A DNA stretch of 64,000 nucleotides, from assembly GCA_013397935.1 (NCBI GenBank), contig VZRN01004250.1, positions 867,131-931,130 of the forward strand, in the 5' to 3' direction. A program made the translations under genes and the position numbers. Below are positions 11,815 through 22,650 of the stretch, in pieces. Under the pieces are notes generated by a model. That model made no database searches, was not told where the DNA came from, and saw nothing but the letters and a program-made list of their open reading frames with translations. Numbering within the stretch: position 1 is the first letter of the stretch; every line of letters begins with the position of its first letter. The stretch comes from Dasyornis broadbenti. Its lineage: Eukaryota > Chordata > Aves > Passeriformes > Dasyornithidae.

Positions 11815-11829
11815 TTTTTTTTTTTTTTT
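11815..11829. repeat. T15 homopolymer
   Basis: Uninterrupted run of T with no adjoining repeat family. Confidence 0.85.
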
Positions 11830-12354
11830 CATTTGGTTCCTGCCTAGCACAACATCTTCCATCTGAGAAAGCCATTAGCACTGGGAACACGGGCACTGAA
11901 CAAGCATTTTGCTGGAAATGGGGCATGTTTGCTTTCTTTGGAAGGTGAAAGTAGTGGAAGAAGTAGAATGTGACAATAGGGTGAAACTGCAAAAGAAAAA
12001 TGGGGGTGGGAGGTGCATTTTCAAAAGAGGAAGCACATGTTTCTGACCGTACAGAATTCCACTTGGATTTCCATGCATGTACACACTCCTACACCGTAAC
12101 AGCTGCTTTGAAATGGCCGTGTCCTGGTGATAACACTACGGATTCACAGCCTCTGAGCTTTTTGCCATATGACTCCATCATATTGTTTGTGTTGCTAAAT
12201 TTGGCTTTAATGTAAAGTTAAAGGATATCCCTGCAGTGAGCAGAGAACCCCAGAGGATCCCTCATGAGGGCAGGGCTCTGCAGGGCCCCTCAGAGCTGCT
12301 CTTCCACACTTTCCCCCATATTTCAATCTGATTCTGGTCCTGTATTTCAGATTA

Positions 12355-12540
12355 GGCCAGAGCAGCCTCTGCTTAGCCCTTGGTGATGCTGCATGAGATG
12401 AAATGGCGCTGCAGACTCCGCTCAGGTATCAGTTTGATTTGCATGATCTGCACTCACACCTTCTCCTGGTGTCATGCCATGCAAATGTTTGAGGCAACTG
12501 ACTTTCACTTGAACAGAACCAGGTAAATGATGAATACAAG
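12355..12540. promoter_or_regulatory. Candidate regulatory block, inverted octamers
   Basis: ATTTGCAT at 12,437-12,444 and its reverse complement ATGCAAAT at 12,479-12,486 face each other 42 bp apart in otherwise unique sequence. Both match the POU/Oct octamer exactly. Octamers also occur singly elsewhere in the window (near 26,036, 33,934, 46,510 and 51,838), so the pairing may be chance. Confidence 0.2.
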
Positions 12541-13559
12541 TGGTTGAATTCAAAAGTCAGTCGGGTTATCCTCTGCTTGGAAGAGTCTCAGGAGGTGGGG
12601 GCGTGGAATAAATTGGGTTATGAGCAGAACCTGGGCAAGGAGGATTCGGGGATTTGTTTTCTTGTGTTGTGATCAGTCCCAAAGAAAGAACTGGAAGGAA
12701 GCTTGGGAGATTGTCTGGGCCATGGACTGGCCATGAAGTGGGATGAATTCAGTGGATGCCCTTCCTGACAGATGGAGATTTAACCCATTCACAGCAGTCT
12801 CTGGCACTGGGGAATCATCTTCTGCACCTTTCCATGCACTGCAGAAAAGGATCACTCTGTCCCTCCTGTGACCTCCACTTGTCCCTGTGCTTTTTGAACT
12901 AGAAATAGACTTCAGGGACCTGGGGGAATGGTTTTGATGCAAAATTCTTCAGCTCAGAACAGGCACTGAGATGACACTTAGTCTGTCCTTTAGTCACAAT
13001 TTTTGTGTGTGTTTTTATTTCCACCAGGCTGTAGAAAATTTGTTGTTGGCTTGGAGTAACAGCAAGGCAGAATCCTTTCCACTGTGGCTGAGAACGTGCT
13101 TGTCTGACAGCAAAGAGGTAAATCCAAGATTTGGCCATGTCCTGTATGTTCCCTCTCTTGCCCTCAGTTTCCACTCTGCAATTTTCAAAGATTTGGGACT
13201 AGCTGGATATACAAAGATAAATGGGCCTTTCTGGCTCTCTGCTGTAGGCCACTGTCTGCGATAGGGAAGGAAAAAAGTTAAACATAACCTTTACACCCAG
13301 CCAGCAAATCTCAGGAGGGCTGATTTTTCCTCTAGGATGCTCCAAGTTTATAACTCCCTTAATTTATTTATCAGATCCTATTCCCTCGGTGTCTGTACCA
13401 CTGACGAATTCTGATTTTCTTCCTGACTTGCAAGATCTATAGCTGTCACTTGTGGAGGAGAAATGATGCTGTGTGATCCATGTGACCAAGTCATTAGCTA
13501 AATCAGACCGTATTTTGCATACTGAACAGCATGTCCTCACAGAGAATTGTTTGTAATCA
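12541..13559. other. Unique non-coding DNA, no gene seen
   Basis: There is no gene, repeat family or simple repeat of note. Frames reach only about 97 codons and look random. Confidence 0.6.
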
Positions 13560-13975
13560 GTCAATATTATTTATTTTTAAAAGTGCAAAAGATACCATTG
13601 AGTAAATTTGAATAAGAAATAAATTTGGAGAAATTGTAATCAGCCTGTGAACACTTTGCAAGCAAGGAGAAAAAGAAACAGGCTAAATTAATTGATTAAA
13701 TTACTTGCAGCAAGTGCCTCTCTCTGTGCTGATCCTCTTCTCAGTGCCTTCAGTATTTTGGGTGCGTACCTCAAGCCTGACCTGAATTAAACTCTGCTTT
13801 TCCAATCAGAGCTCTTTCTTCGGTGGGGATTGCCAGTCATACTCCATTAAGTGATGGCTTTGCACTGTCAGCAAATGATCATTAAAGGAGCAGGCTGATA
13901 ACATAAATCTCATTTTCACTTGTAAATGAAGGCCGGTCTTTAGGCGCAGTAGAGACTGATGTATTTACTCTTTGC
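13560..13975. promoter_or_regulatory. Candidate conserved non-coding block
   Basis: This AT-rich unique sequence has dense homeodomain-like cores (TTAATTGATTAAATTAC near 13,687) and further motifs such as GCAAATGATCATTAAAGGAG and CTGATAACATAAATC. It ends at a T14 run. The texture is like that of vertebrate enhancers, but the call is inference only. Confidence 0.25.
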
Positions 13976-16900
13976 CTTGCTTTTTTTTTTTTTTGGCTTC
14001 CCACCCTCGAGGCGGTGATACAGTTTTCAGGAAGGAGTTTTCCATACTCAGTCTCTTATTTTCCACCTACTGAAGAAGAGCCGGCAACATCTGATCAGTT
14101 GTAGCTTCACATCCAAGGATGATCCTGCCATGCAGGGAGATTTTTGAGGCTAATAACAGATGGGGGCTTCCATCTGAACCAGAATAGCACTGAGGGTTGG
14201 AAGACTCGTTGATCTCAGCACGGAACCTCCCACACTGCAAAGCACTCACCAAGATGCTCACCCGACTGAAGTGTACGTGCCAGAGGCCTCATCCACTCAA
14301 AGAGCTTCCTGATCTTCCCATGCTTTTTAAGCTCAGCTTAACTGTCAGGAATGCCCAGGAAGGAAGGAAGGAAGGAAGAAAGAAAGGAAAGAACATCCTC
14401 TTGCTCTTCCATAGCCCCTCATATTACAACTCAGCACTCTGCTGTGGTGCTTTGCTCTAAGAAATCCCTGGCCCACAGCGAGAAGGTATCAGGAGACACA
14501 GCACTCATTCTCCTTTACATCTTTGCTGGATAAGGAGGCTCTGGAGCTTTCCAATTCCTGCCTTTTGCAACTGGAAGATGAAATTTCCAGGGTAAGAGGG
14601 GCTGGTCACTGCAGCAAGGAGCTGAACTGTGCAGAAGCCTGTGCTAACACCGCAGTCCGAACTCGTCACACTCTCTTTGATCCAGGGACCCTGAGGACTC
14701 AGCATGCGCTTGGGTAAACTGCATATGGGATGGGGGAGATAGGAGAGGATGTATGGAGGAAAAATAAAGCGTTGAAAGAAGTTGATGCTGGCAATTCTGA
14801 CCCCAACATCTGCACACAGAGGGCAGCAGCAATATTGCTCTAAAGGAATAAAGCAACATCTGGCACGGCTTTGACCCAGGCAGGGGCGACACTGCTGGGC
14901 TAAGGGAAGAGGGTGAACCTGGAATTTCACATCCCAAATGAAGAGTGAGGCCAGTTCACACAGATGGGGTGCCCTGCAAGTGCTCTTCCACTCAGCCCCT
15001 GCTGCCCGTGGTGAGGGGGAGGCGAGGGGCAGCGAGCCTGCTGCAACCTGCAGGAATGGTTTGATTTGGTTCGGTGAGCCCGTGAACCTCAGAAAGAGTG
15101 AATTATGGGCAGTTTTGTGTAAACCACTTCAGGTGAAGAAGGAGGCGGCTGTGATTGATGCCAAGAATTTACTGAGCTGAGGTAAAAAGTGTTTGCCTAT
15201 TTCAATGTAGCGTGACATATAAGCCCTTCCAGTTACAAGGTACTACCCAGCACAAGGGTTGCTTTCTCGTAATGTTAACCAGTGATGATGAAAGTTTCAG
15301 CCTGATGTGAAGTCTCTTACTCGAATTTTTCATCCTCTTTCCCAACAGGGCTCTGTTCCTCATTCTTGGAATGCAAAAATGGTGGTAAAAAGCCATATTC
15401 TGTCTTCATCTGGGTGTAGGCTTGGGATTTCCTGAAAAACGCCGCTCAGGATGGCTTTTCGAAATCAGGCTTCTCCCAAAACCATCTGCACTCACCCCTG
15501 AGCACTGTAGCAGTCCCACAGACTTGTACAGCTGCGCTTCCCAAGTCCTTTCCCAGCTCTGAGCCACAGGCAGAGGTAGGTCCCTTTCAGTCAGGACAAC
15601 ACGCAGGAGTTCCTGATTTTATTCTTCCACTGAGAGGGAAACTAGCAGAGCTTGGTGGAAAAACGTGCCCGGAAAAGGAACCTGCCTTTTTTTCTTATTG
15701 TGGATACAAGAAAGCTGTGGATTTGTTTTATCAGCATAACACAAAAACAGCTGACACTGAGGCTTTGAAGACCCAGAGCAAGGGGCAGAGAATATCAGCG
15801 CAAAGGAGGAAGAGCAGAGCCGTGAGCCACGTTAGCAGAGCGTGCTCCAGCACACGCATCCTTACGACCAGGTTGTTGTTTTCCAAACAGCAAGTTTTCC
15901 TTCTAGTGTGTCCTTTGAAGGCTGAAGACTGTAAAATGGAAAGTTAAAAAGCATTAAGGAGAAAAATATACGTATATTTCATATATATATGGAAATGTAT
16001 ACCTCATGGACATCCCTACACGGGGCATTCTGGTTAACAGTGGTTCAGTAATGAATCCAGTGTGATATGCACTGAATTCTCAAATGTGTAGACTTCTGTT
16101 AACACATGGGAGACAAAAATGTTTCAATGTGCTCTAGCAATGAGCCTGAAAGATGGAATTCAGCCCCAGTCAGGAGTGCAGAAGACAAATTCCCTTGGAT
16201 GCCAAGCTTCCTCAGCAGATGCAACGCGTAGCATCATTTTTAGATGTACCTCAAGAACAATTTTAGATAACAATATATTTCTCCCTCTCAAACAAAAAAT
16301 GCTTTGCCTTTGATTCAAATAAAGATTCACTTCCTCAAATGTGCTGTGTTTACACTCTTTTTGAAAATAATTCAGCTTATACAAGACACAGATTCACAAG
16401 CTTTGCTCGGTGGTCTCCTAAATACATGCAGAGTATTACACACAGCTAAGAATGACAATTCTTCCATCGGGTTCCCAGCATAAGCTAGGAGAAGCTCAAG
16501 TTGTAAAACAAGTTATTTTCTGACAGGTAACATCTATGAACACCGCTAGATTTTTCAGTCTTTCTTTGAACTATTATGAAAATATTAATATCTGATATCA
16601 CATTTTACTGCTCTGGAAACGTATTGGTGTTTCAGAGACATGACAAACTATATTTGCCTGTGTTAGGCGATATAACGACTTTTTTTTTCAAGTCTTTTCG
16701 TTCAAGCTCGCCCCACTTTCATTTTGCCGATTCTTTTTTGTTTCTTTTGTAAATATAAATGCAGTTGGCATTGGCCAAGCTCTGCTTATGGTGCTGCAGA
16801 GAACAAAGTCATGTTATTTCCTGAGAGAACTGCGCCAGTGGGCAGAAAGAAACTTCACCCTTGTTTGTTTGAGGATGTTATCCCAGGGAAGGCAGGTCTA

Positions 16901-19900
16901 GTTTGCTGTGAAATTTGCTTCAGGCTAAGTAAATAGATAGACCCAGACTGGGTTCCAGTGTACCTCCAGACCTCCTGGCCGTTCTGCCTCACTCACTGAT
17001 AATTGAATGTTAATTTTCACTCTGGTGATGCTGCTCTGAGCAGTCAGGAACACTTGTGCACCCGCACAACTCATAATTTGAAAATGAACAAAGCCTGTGA
17101 GTACGGAATATTAAACCTTTGTTTTTCACTCCTTTGCAAAGGCATCTGTGGTAGTCATGCACAAAATTAAACATGTCATAAATTAAGACACCTATTGGAT
17201 ATCAATGACTCTCCTAAAAGTGTATCTGTCCCCAAAAGGGGAAAATCTACTTATTTGATCTCGTGTGATATTTCCATTGGACTCTGTAGAGCAGCACTGG
17301 TGGAACGCATGCATATGATTAAAATCAGCTTTCCTAGCAAATATTATTATTTATATTATTTAATATAAATAGTGTTTCTAAAACAATAATTTTCCTTAAG
17401 GAAAGGAAAAAAGAAGAATTCTACCACAGAAATCAAGGTGAGAGAACTTTGTCTTTGTATTTGAGGTGGAGATTTAGAATACATGAATGTGTGAATGGAG
17501 GACAAGAGCCCCTCACAGACTTATCAGCGCTAGAGGTCATGCCTTAAGTTATTGGAAAGGTTATTTTTTCTAGAGATGTAATATGGTTTTGAATTTGACC
17601 TATGACTTCTCAGTTGCTACCCATGACCCCAAATAATCCAACTTCAGCTTCTCGAAGGCCATTAGGAGTAGAAGATCATGCCATGTGCTTCCACATTTCC
17701 AAGGTAAAGTGCTAGGCCAAATTATAGGCCACTCAGAAAATCTGTAGGAAATAAGGTGGTGAGCAAAGCATTTCTTTATGTTTCCCACCTAATGAGATGT
17801 GATTTCAGATTAACCTGTGGTTGAACAGGCCTCTAGCAGATTCTGCTTCCTCATTTTTTGCTGAAAAGAAGGAAGAGATGCTAATTAGCTACTAAATGTT
17901 GTTATAATTTTAAACATGCAGGTACTTTTTAATAAGGAAATGTTGTTACTGTCATCTGTGCTGATACAAATACCCAGGTTTTTTCTGTTTTTCGTGTTAT
18001 TTAGGAAAAGTTCAGATCTATTTTTTCCAAACTTTCACTGCAGATAAATAACGTGGAAATGTCTAAACACCTCCACATGAGTCAGTAAGTTCTCCTACAG
18101 ACTATGGTGAACAGTTAACACTTCTGAAGAACAATTCATTTGTCTTGATGTGCTTGACAAAAATTGGTCATTAATCATGATTTAGAAATCCCTTCTTCTC
18201 TCCCTTGACTCAGCCATAGATGACTCACGGATGAGTGGATCACACCATTGCCCACAGCGGAGTTCTCAGGAGTCAGGTGAGATGAGGCCCTCTGGAGGTT
18301 TCTAGAGAGGTCCAGGGACCTCCCAAGGGGAGCCCAGGACAGATTTTTAAATTCGTAAATGGAAGAATTTTAAATGTTCACTTTTTCTCTCCTCTGCTAA
18401 TTGTCTGTATTGTGATTCTCTTCAGCAATTTATTTGTAAAGACATATTTGCCTCTTTTCAGCTTTTGCTGCCTTTGTGATCTAATAATTTACACAATAAT
18501 TTTCTTCCTCAGGAATGCTGAAGAATATCTGCCTTGAACACTCACAGTAAATTACAGTAGCAGGCAAACATAAGTATTTGTTATTTTACAAGTAGGTTTC
18601 AGTCAGGAGAGACTGAACCATATTGCTGGGAGTGACTGAAGCACAATAAAATATCCTGGTCCCTCAGAACAGACTTAACAATTTGTTATTCTGTTAAATG
18701 AAAAGTTGGAAAACTAGAACCTCTTTTCTGAAAACAAAGTTCCCTACAGGTCTTAGAAATATGCACTGAAAATTGCTAAGTTTTCAAAATCTTGAACATC
18801 ATAGCCTTTGAATGCTGCGTTCTGTTCACTGGGATTTATCAAACTTATTTTGTTTTTTCCACATTCTCCATTCTTTTAACTCCTCTTATGCCACTTCCCA
18901 AAAGCCCAAACACTTTGTTTAATAAAAGCAATGATTATTTCCATCTATTTCTCCTCCAGGCATGACGCTTCAAATGCACCGGTTTTTTTTTTGAAATTCT
19001 ATTATAAAACACACGTGAGAGCCGAAACATGCCTGTCCTTCCATGTGACTTCTGAATAACTCAGGCCAGTGAACAGAGATGTGAAACTTTGAGGAAAAGG
19101 GAAAAAGAGGGGCAGTTAAATGCTGAAGGAGTGGGTCATGTTGCCTCATTCTCACTCACTCGTTACCGTCTGATGACTCAGCATCACAAGGGGAATAGTG
19201 ACTCTGCAATTCTTGTAAGCCCTGTCTAGTAACTCCTTCCACACACCCAGTCGTGGTGGAGTTTTCTTCAAAAGCAGCTAAAACTGGTTTGACATCTGTC
19301 TTTGAATGCCACTTATGAGCCGCCCACACTTTGTGTTTCTCTCCTACAAGGTGGAGTGAAATGTAGGATGTACCAAAATGCGGATGTATTTTTTTCTGGA
19401 TGCTCTGTGGGGGAAAAAAAAAAAATGGGGAAAAAAACCCCTACAAAAATGAACTGTTTACCTCAAAGACTTTTCAGTGTAAGTAAGACAAATGAAATAA
19501 CCCATACCATGCTGAGGAACAGCTTTGTACTGTGTTGCTGGAAACTCTTTTCCGTAGAGAAAAGAACGAACGCTCCTGGGGAAGTCAAGACAGTGTAAAT
19601 ACACGGTGCAGCTCTCACATGACTACTGGTACAACTTCTCCAAAATCCTGCCAAGGCCAAGAGCAGAGTCAGCAGGAGTGGTGTACAACCAGAACGCCCT
19701 CAGCCGCAAAGCTGAACAACCTCTGAAACTGCTCGAGTGTGCCTTAGGAGTTTTTTAATCGTCCTGTTAATTTTGGTCATTGCCAGCAATTTGGTGATGT
19801 GTCGGGGACAGAGCTTGGGAATGTTGCAGGCTTCCTTCGGGAGGTGGCCTGGAGAATGTGCTTCTGCACATGCATTGCAGGCAGCACTGCTGTCCAGCAA

Positions 19901-20879
19901 AATATCTCTGCAGGGATGTTTTCAAATCATCTGAAGTCAAAAGGTTCAACGACAGGACATCCCCTAAAGCTGAGCCAAGCAATGCACTGTAAGCTGCTCC
20001 ATCAGCTCCTGATTTATTCTTTTATTTTCTTACAGCTTGGCTTTCTCTGAAGGATGTGGCTTTTTCCTGTGCAAGAGTTCTTTCACACCCACCATATGAA
20101 CCCCTCCAGGGAGGTACATCTGTTCTCTTGTAGGACATATTCTTCCCCTACACGCTGCTGACCCACAAAAGCAGGAAAGTGAAGGTGGTCCCTTCCTAAA
20201 AGGAGAGCACATCTGAGCTAATGAGCTTTATCTAAAAGAGACAATAAGTGGGAGCTTTTATTTCTGATGAAAATGAGAAAAGAGCCCCCTCAAGCAGCAT
20301 TGCACTAAAATAGAAAGAGAAGGTTCTTCTACCCTCATCCCTTGGGTTCTTTTGAGGTTAGTCTCCATTCACTACCAGATTTCCCTTCAGTAGGTGTCCT
20401 GTCTTGCCCTGATTTTAAGATAAGTAGGATGTCTATTAGTTGTTTCCTGTTCCTGCAGATGTGCCTTCACTATTCAAGGCCTCATTTTTAATTTGAGTCC
20501 AAATCCCTGAGAGATAAGAACAAAGTTGGAAGCTCATAGGAAATTATTTTGCCTAACTACTCTTTTGCTTCTGCTGTGAGTGGATGGACAGCAGTAAGAA
20601 AATCAGGAGTTTCAGCTGTGCCAGACTGCAATGCTCCCAAAATCCCAGCTTCTGTTAGTGCTGAACTAGTGGGACACAGCAGCATGGACCCAGCAAGGTG
20701 TGTCCGGGTGTGGTGGTGCCGTTTGGGGAAACACTGGGGACTCAGAGCCACACACAGATCAAAACCAGCCTGCCTGCTGCGCAGAGGGATCCAGCTGTTA
20801 AAACCTTAAACAAGCAGAGGAATCTGAGGGCTCTGCTGGGGAATAAAGAGAATAGTGGGAAAATGCCAAGAGATTATTA
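13976..20879. other. Unique non-coding DNA, no gene seen
   Basis: About 6.9 kb holds no recognisable gene or transposon. It has a T14 run (13,981-13,994), a GGAA/purine microsatellite (14,357-14,394), TA-rich spots (15,966-15,990 and 17,337-17,385) and an A12 run (19,414-19,425). One short open interval near 20,036-20,113 is bounded by splice-like sites and is discussed under findings. The 141-codon minus-strand frame at 14,505-14,930 resembles nothing known. Confidence 0.55.
14357..14394. repeat. (AGGA)n purine microsatellite
   Basis: Five or so AGGA/GGAA units decay into AGAAAGGAAAGAA, giving a continuous purine tract. Confidence 0.85.
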
Positions 20880-21460
20880 GCTCAGCCAAAGATTACGCAT
20901 TTGCACCAGTAATTAAAGTATTTTGCATTGGATGCAGGCTTTGGCAAGTGCCACCAACAAAAGATTTCACACATGCATGCGTGAGTACAAGTCCACGAGA
21001 GCTTTCTCTCTGTCTGTCTCACACACACACTCACACACAGGCAAACAGAAAGAATGAAATAAGCCATTAAGAAATATTTCCGCATAATGCAATTATTACA
21101 GCTGTATAATTGAATGGGGAAACCATTGATCTGTAGTAGAAAGGAAATTGCTCTTTTCATTGTGTTCCTATGAATATGTGAACATTAATCTCAATCTATA
21201 ATCAACGTTCATTTCAAATCTGATTGCGTGCCACTAAACACCCGTAGCTATGCTAACATTATGTTAATACGGTTCAACATCATAGCTCCCAGCTTCACAG
21301 CACAAATATTTTTCTTTGGCAATCAATAGTAATTTCAGCTGAGTGGATGGAAGTCACGTTTTAATGGTAATCTTTCCTCCGAGCCTCCAAGTGGAAACTC
21401 GACTGGTACCTTAACACGGCCGCAGTGCATCGCATGTAATCAGATAAATTAACCTAAAAG
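20880..21460. promoter_or_regulatory. Strongest candidate conserved non-coding element
   Basis: The core at about 21,060-21,460 is AT-rich, free of transposons and keeps CpGs throughout (TTTCCGCATAATGCAATTAT, AATCAACGTTCA, TTGCGTGCC, ACACCCGTAG, AATACGGTTC, ACACGGCCGCAG). Homeodomain-like cores (AATTATTACAG, CATTAATC, GTTAATAC, GGTAATC, GTAATCAGATAAATTAACC) recur about every 30-50 bp. The left part (20,880-21,000) has similar texture and is separated by a CT/CA simple repeat. This pattern is typical of developmental enhancers. There is no alignment evidence, so function is inferred. Confidence 0.35.
21006..21039. repeat. CT/TGTC/CA compound simple repeat
   Basis: A pyrimidine-rich CTCTCTGTCTGTCTC stretch passes into CACACACACAC and TCACACACA, giving an imperfect compound microsatellite inside the candidate regulatory block. 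Confidence 0.85.
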
Positions 21461-21471
21461 AGAGAGAGAGA
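21459..21471. repeat. (AG)n microsatellite
   Basis: Six AG units at the right edge of the candidate conserved block. Confidence 0.85.
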
Positions 21472-21784
21472 AAACACAGATCAGGAATAAAAAGCGGCGC
21501 CAAGAAGCTCTACATTTTCCTGATGGATTAAAGTGCTCATTATCATGAGAGAGAGAGTGGATTTCAAGAGGGGAACTGAATTCCCTTGGCTTTGAGCCGT
21601 GGCTGGAGAGGCAGCAGGTCACAGAACGCTCAGCGCAGCCGGGGACGCCTCCGAGGAGGGGGAAGCAAAGCAATTCAGCCAGGCTGAGCTGGGCCCTGCC
21701 GCTGAGAGCCCGGCTGGCCTCAGGGCACCCGTGTTTGTCCAGGAATAAGGAGTCTCAGTTTTAATGCTGCAGTGCACTGCAGGC

Positions 21785-21905
21785 TTCCTGTGGGACCTTG
21801 GGTAAATGGCTGATTCAACTTGTGCTCCGCTTCCCTGCTTCTGAAAAAGGACATCGTAGTGCTCCGCTGTCCCCTGGGGATGCTGTGAAGATTGGGGGGT
21901 GATCA
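21785..21905 (+). mobile_element. MIR-type SINE, degenerate
   Basis: The order of blocks follows the MIR core: CCTGTGGGACCTTGGGTAAA, then GGCTGATTCAAC (for 'gtcacttaac'), TGTGCTCCGCTTCCC (for 'tgtgcctcagtttcc'), TGCTTCTGAAAAAGGACATC (for 'catctgtaaaatggggata') and GGGGATGCTGTGAAGATT (for 'gggttgttgtgaggatt'). The copy is plus strand, old and diverged, and the 5' tRNA-like part is not recognisable. Three CpGs survive. It lies about 325 bp from the candidate conserved element. Confidence 0.65.
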
Positions 21906-22051
21906 GTTCTGGGAATGGGAGCTACAGAGTTTTGATGCACTCGTTAGATCCCTCTTGGCTTTGCTGTTTCATAGAGATAAAGCTGCTACTGCGTTATATC
22001 AAACTGCTTTATTTCCTTAATGGCACCTATTTTTAGGTATTCCCAAAACCC

Positions 22052-22069
22052 TTTTTTTTTTTTTTTTTT
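22052..22069. repeat. T18 homopolymer
   Basis: Uninterrupted T run between the MIR copy and the old CR1 copy. Confidence 0.85.
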
Positions 22070-22245
22070 ACTGCATTTGAGGGGCCAAGCTGCTGGAGTG
22101 AGTTCCTTAAAATCTTGTTTCTTTCTAAAGTAGGAGAAAAACGTGATCATTGCAACGTCTAGAAAGAAAGTGCCAGGTACAGACCAGTGCCAACTTCACA
22201 GTTATCAGGAGCTCAATAAATTCTAACCTCCATAAAGGTATTCAG

Positions 22246-22650
22246 ACATATGAACATTAGGAGAGGAAAACATCTGCACTGATTAAGACCAAGGCTTGCT
22301 TAGCCCAGTATCCCCTCCCTTAAGGCGAATGGACAGCAGGAGTTTAGGGGAGCATGGGAGAATTGATCAGACAAATGGAGATTCTTCCCCACAGAAGTGT
22401 CCCAGGATCTGATGACTCAGGTGCTTCTTGTGCTGTAACTCTTATCTTTATCCACAAGAAAGGGTTACATTTATTTATTACCTTTTTTTTTCTTTTTTTT
22501 TCTGGTTTTTTTTTTTTTTTTCTTGAAGAGTATGTATTTCTAAGAAACCTCAAGGGTACTTTTTGTCCAGAAGGTTTCCCAGCCCCTCTTTGAACACTTT
22601 CAAGCCCTTTTGCACCTTCAGCTTGCTCTAGCAAGCACTCCCTCAGATCT
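22246..22650 (-). mobile_element. Ancient amniote CR1 LINE 3' region
   Basis: Read on the plus strand, the blocks match the reverse complement of an old CR1 family well known from turtles, crocodilians and birds: ACATATGAACATTAGGAG, then ATTAAGACCAAGGCTTGC, TTAGCCCAGTATCCCCTCC, GACAGCAGGAGTTTAGGGG, and later TTTGAACACTTTCAAGCC and CAGATCTTCTGTGTACAGG. The 3' end is near 22,246 and the element runs leftwards in sense. It is interrupted by a pyrimidine tract (22,481-22,523). No open reading frame remains. Similarity may resume around 23,122-23,190 but that is uncertain. Confidence 0.72.
22481..22523. repeat. Poly-T-rich tract inside the old CR1
   Basis: Blocks of T8, T8 and T15 are separated by C and CTGG. 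It is simple-sequence expansion that splits the two recognisable halves of the CR1 copy. Confidence 0.8.

Larger units (their letters stand above)
10166..12354. other. Unique AT-rich non-coding DNA
   Basis: No gene is recognised. The segment 11,090-11,480 is strongly AT-rich. There is a purine run at 11,594-11,648 and a T15 run at 11,815-11,829. No transposon body can be recognised. Confidence 0.6.

Noticed and set aside
20700..20720. CCGGGTGTGGTGGTGCC resembles the 5' end of 7SL RNA
   Set aside because: The similarity stops at once; no further 7SL sequence follows.
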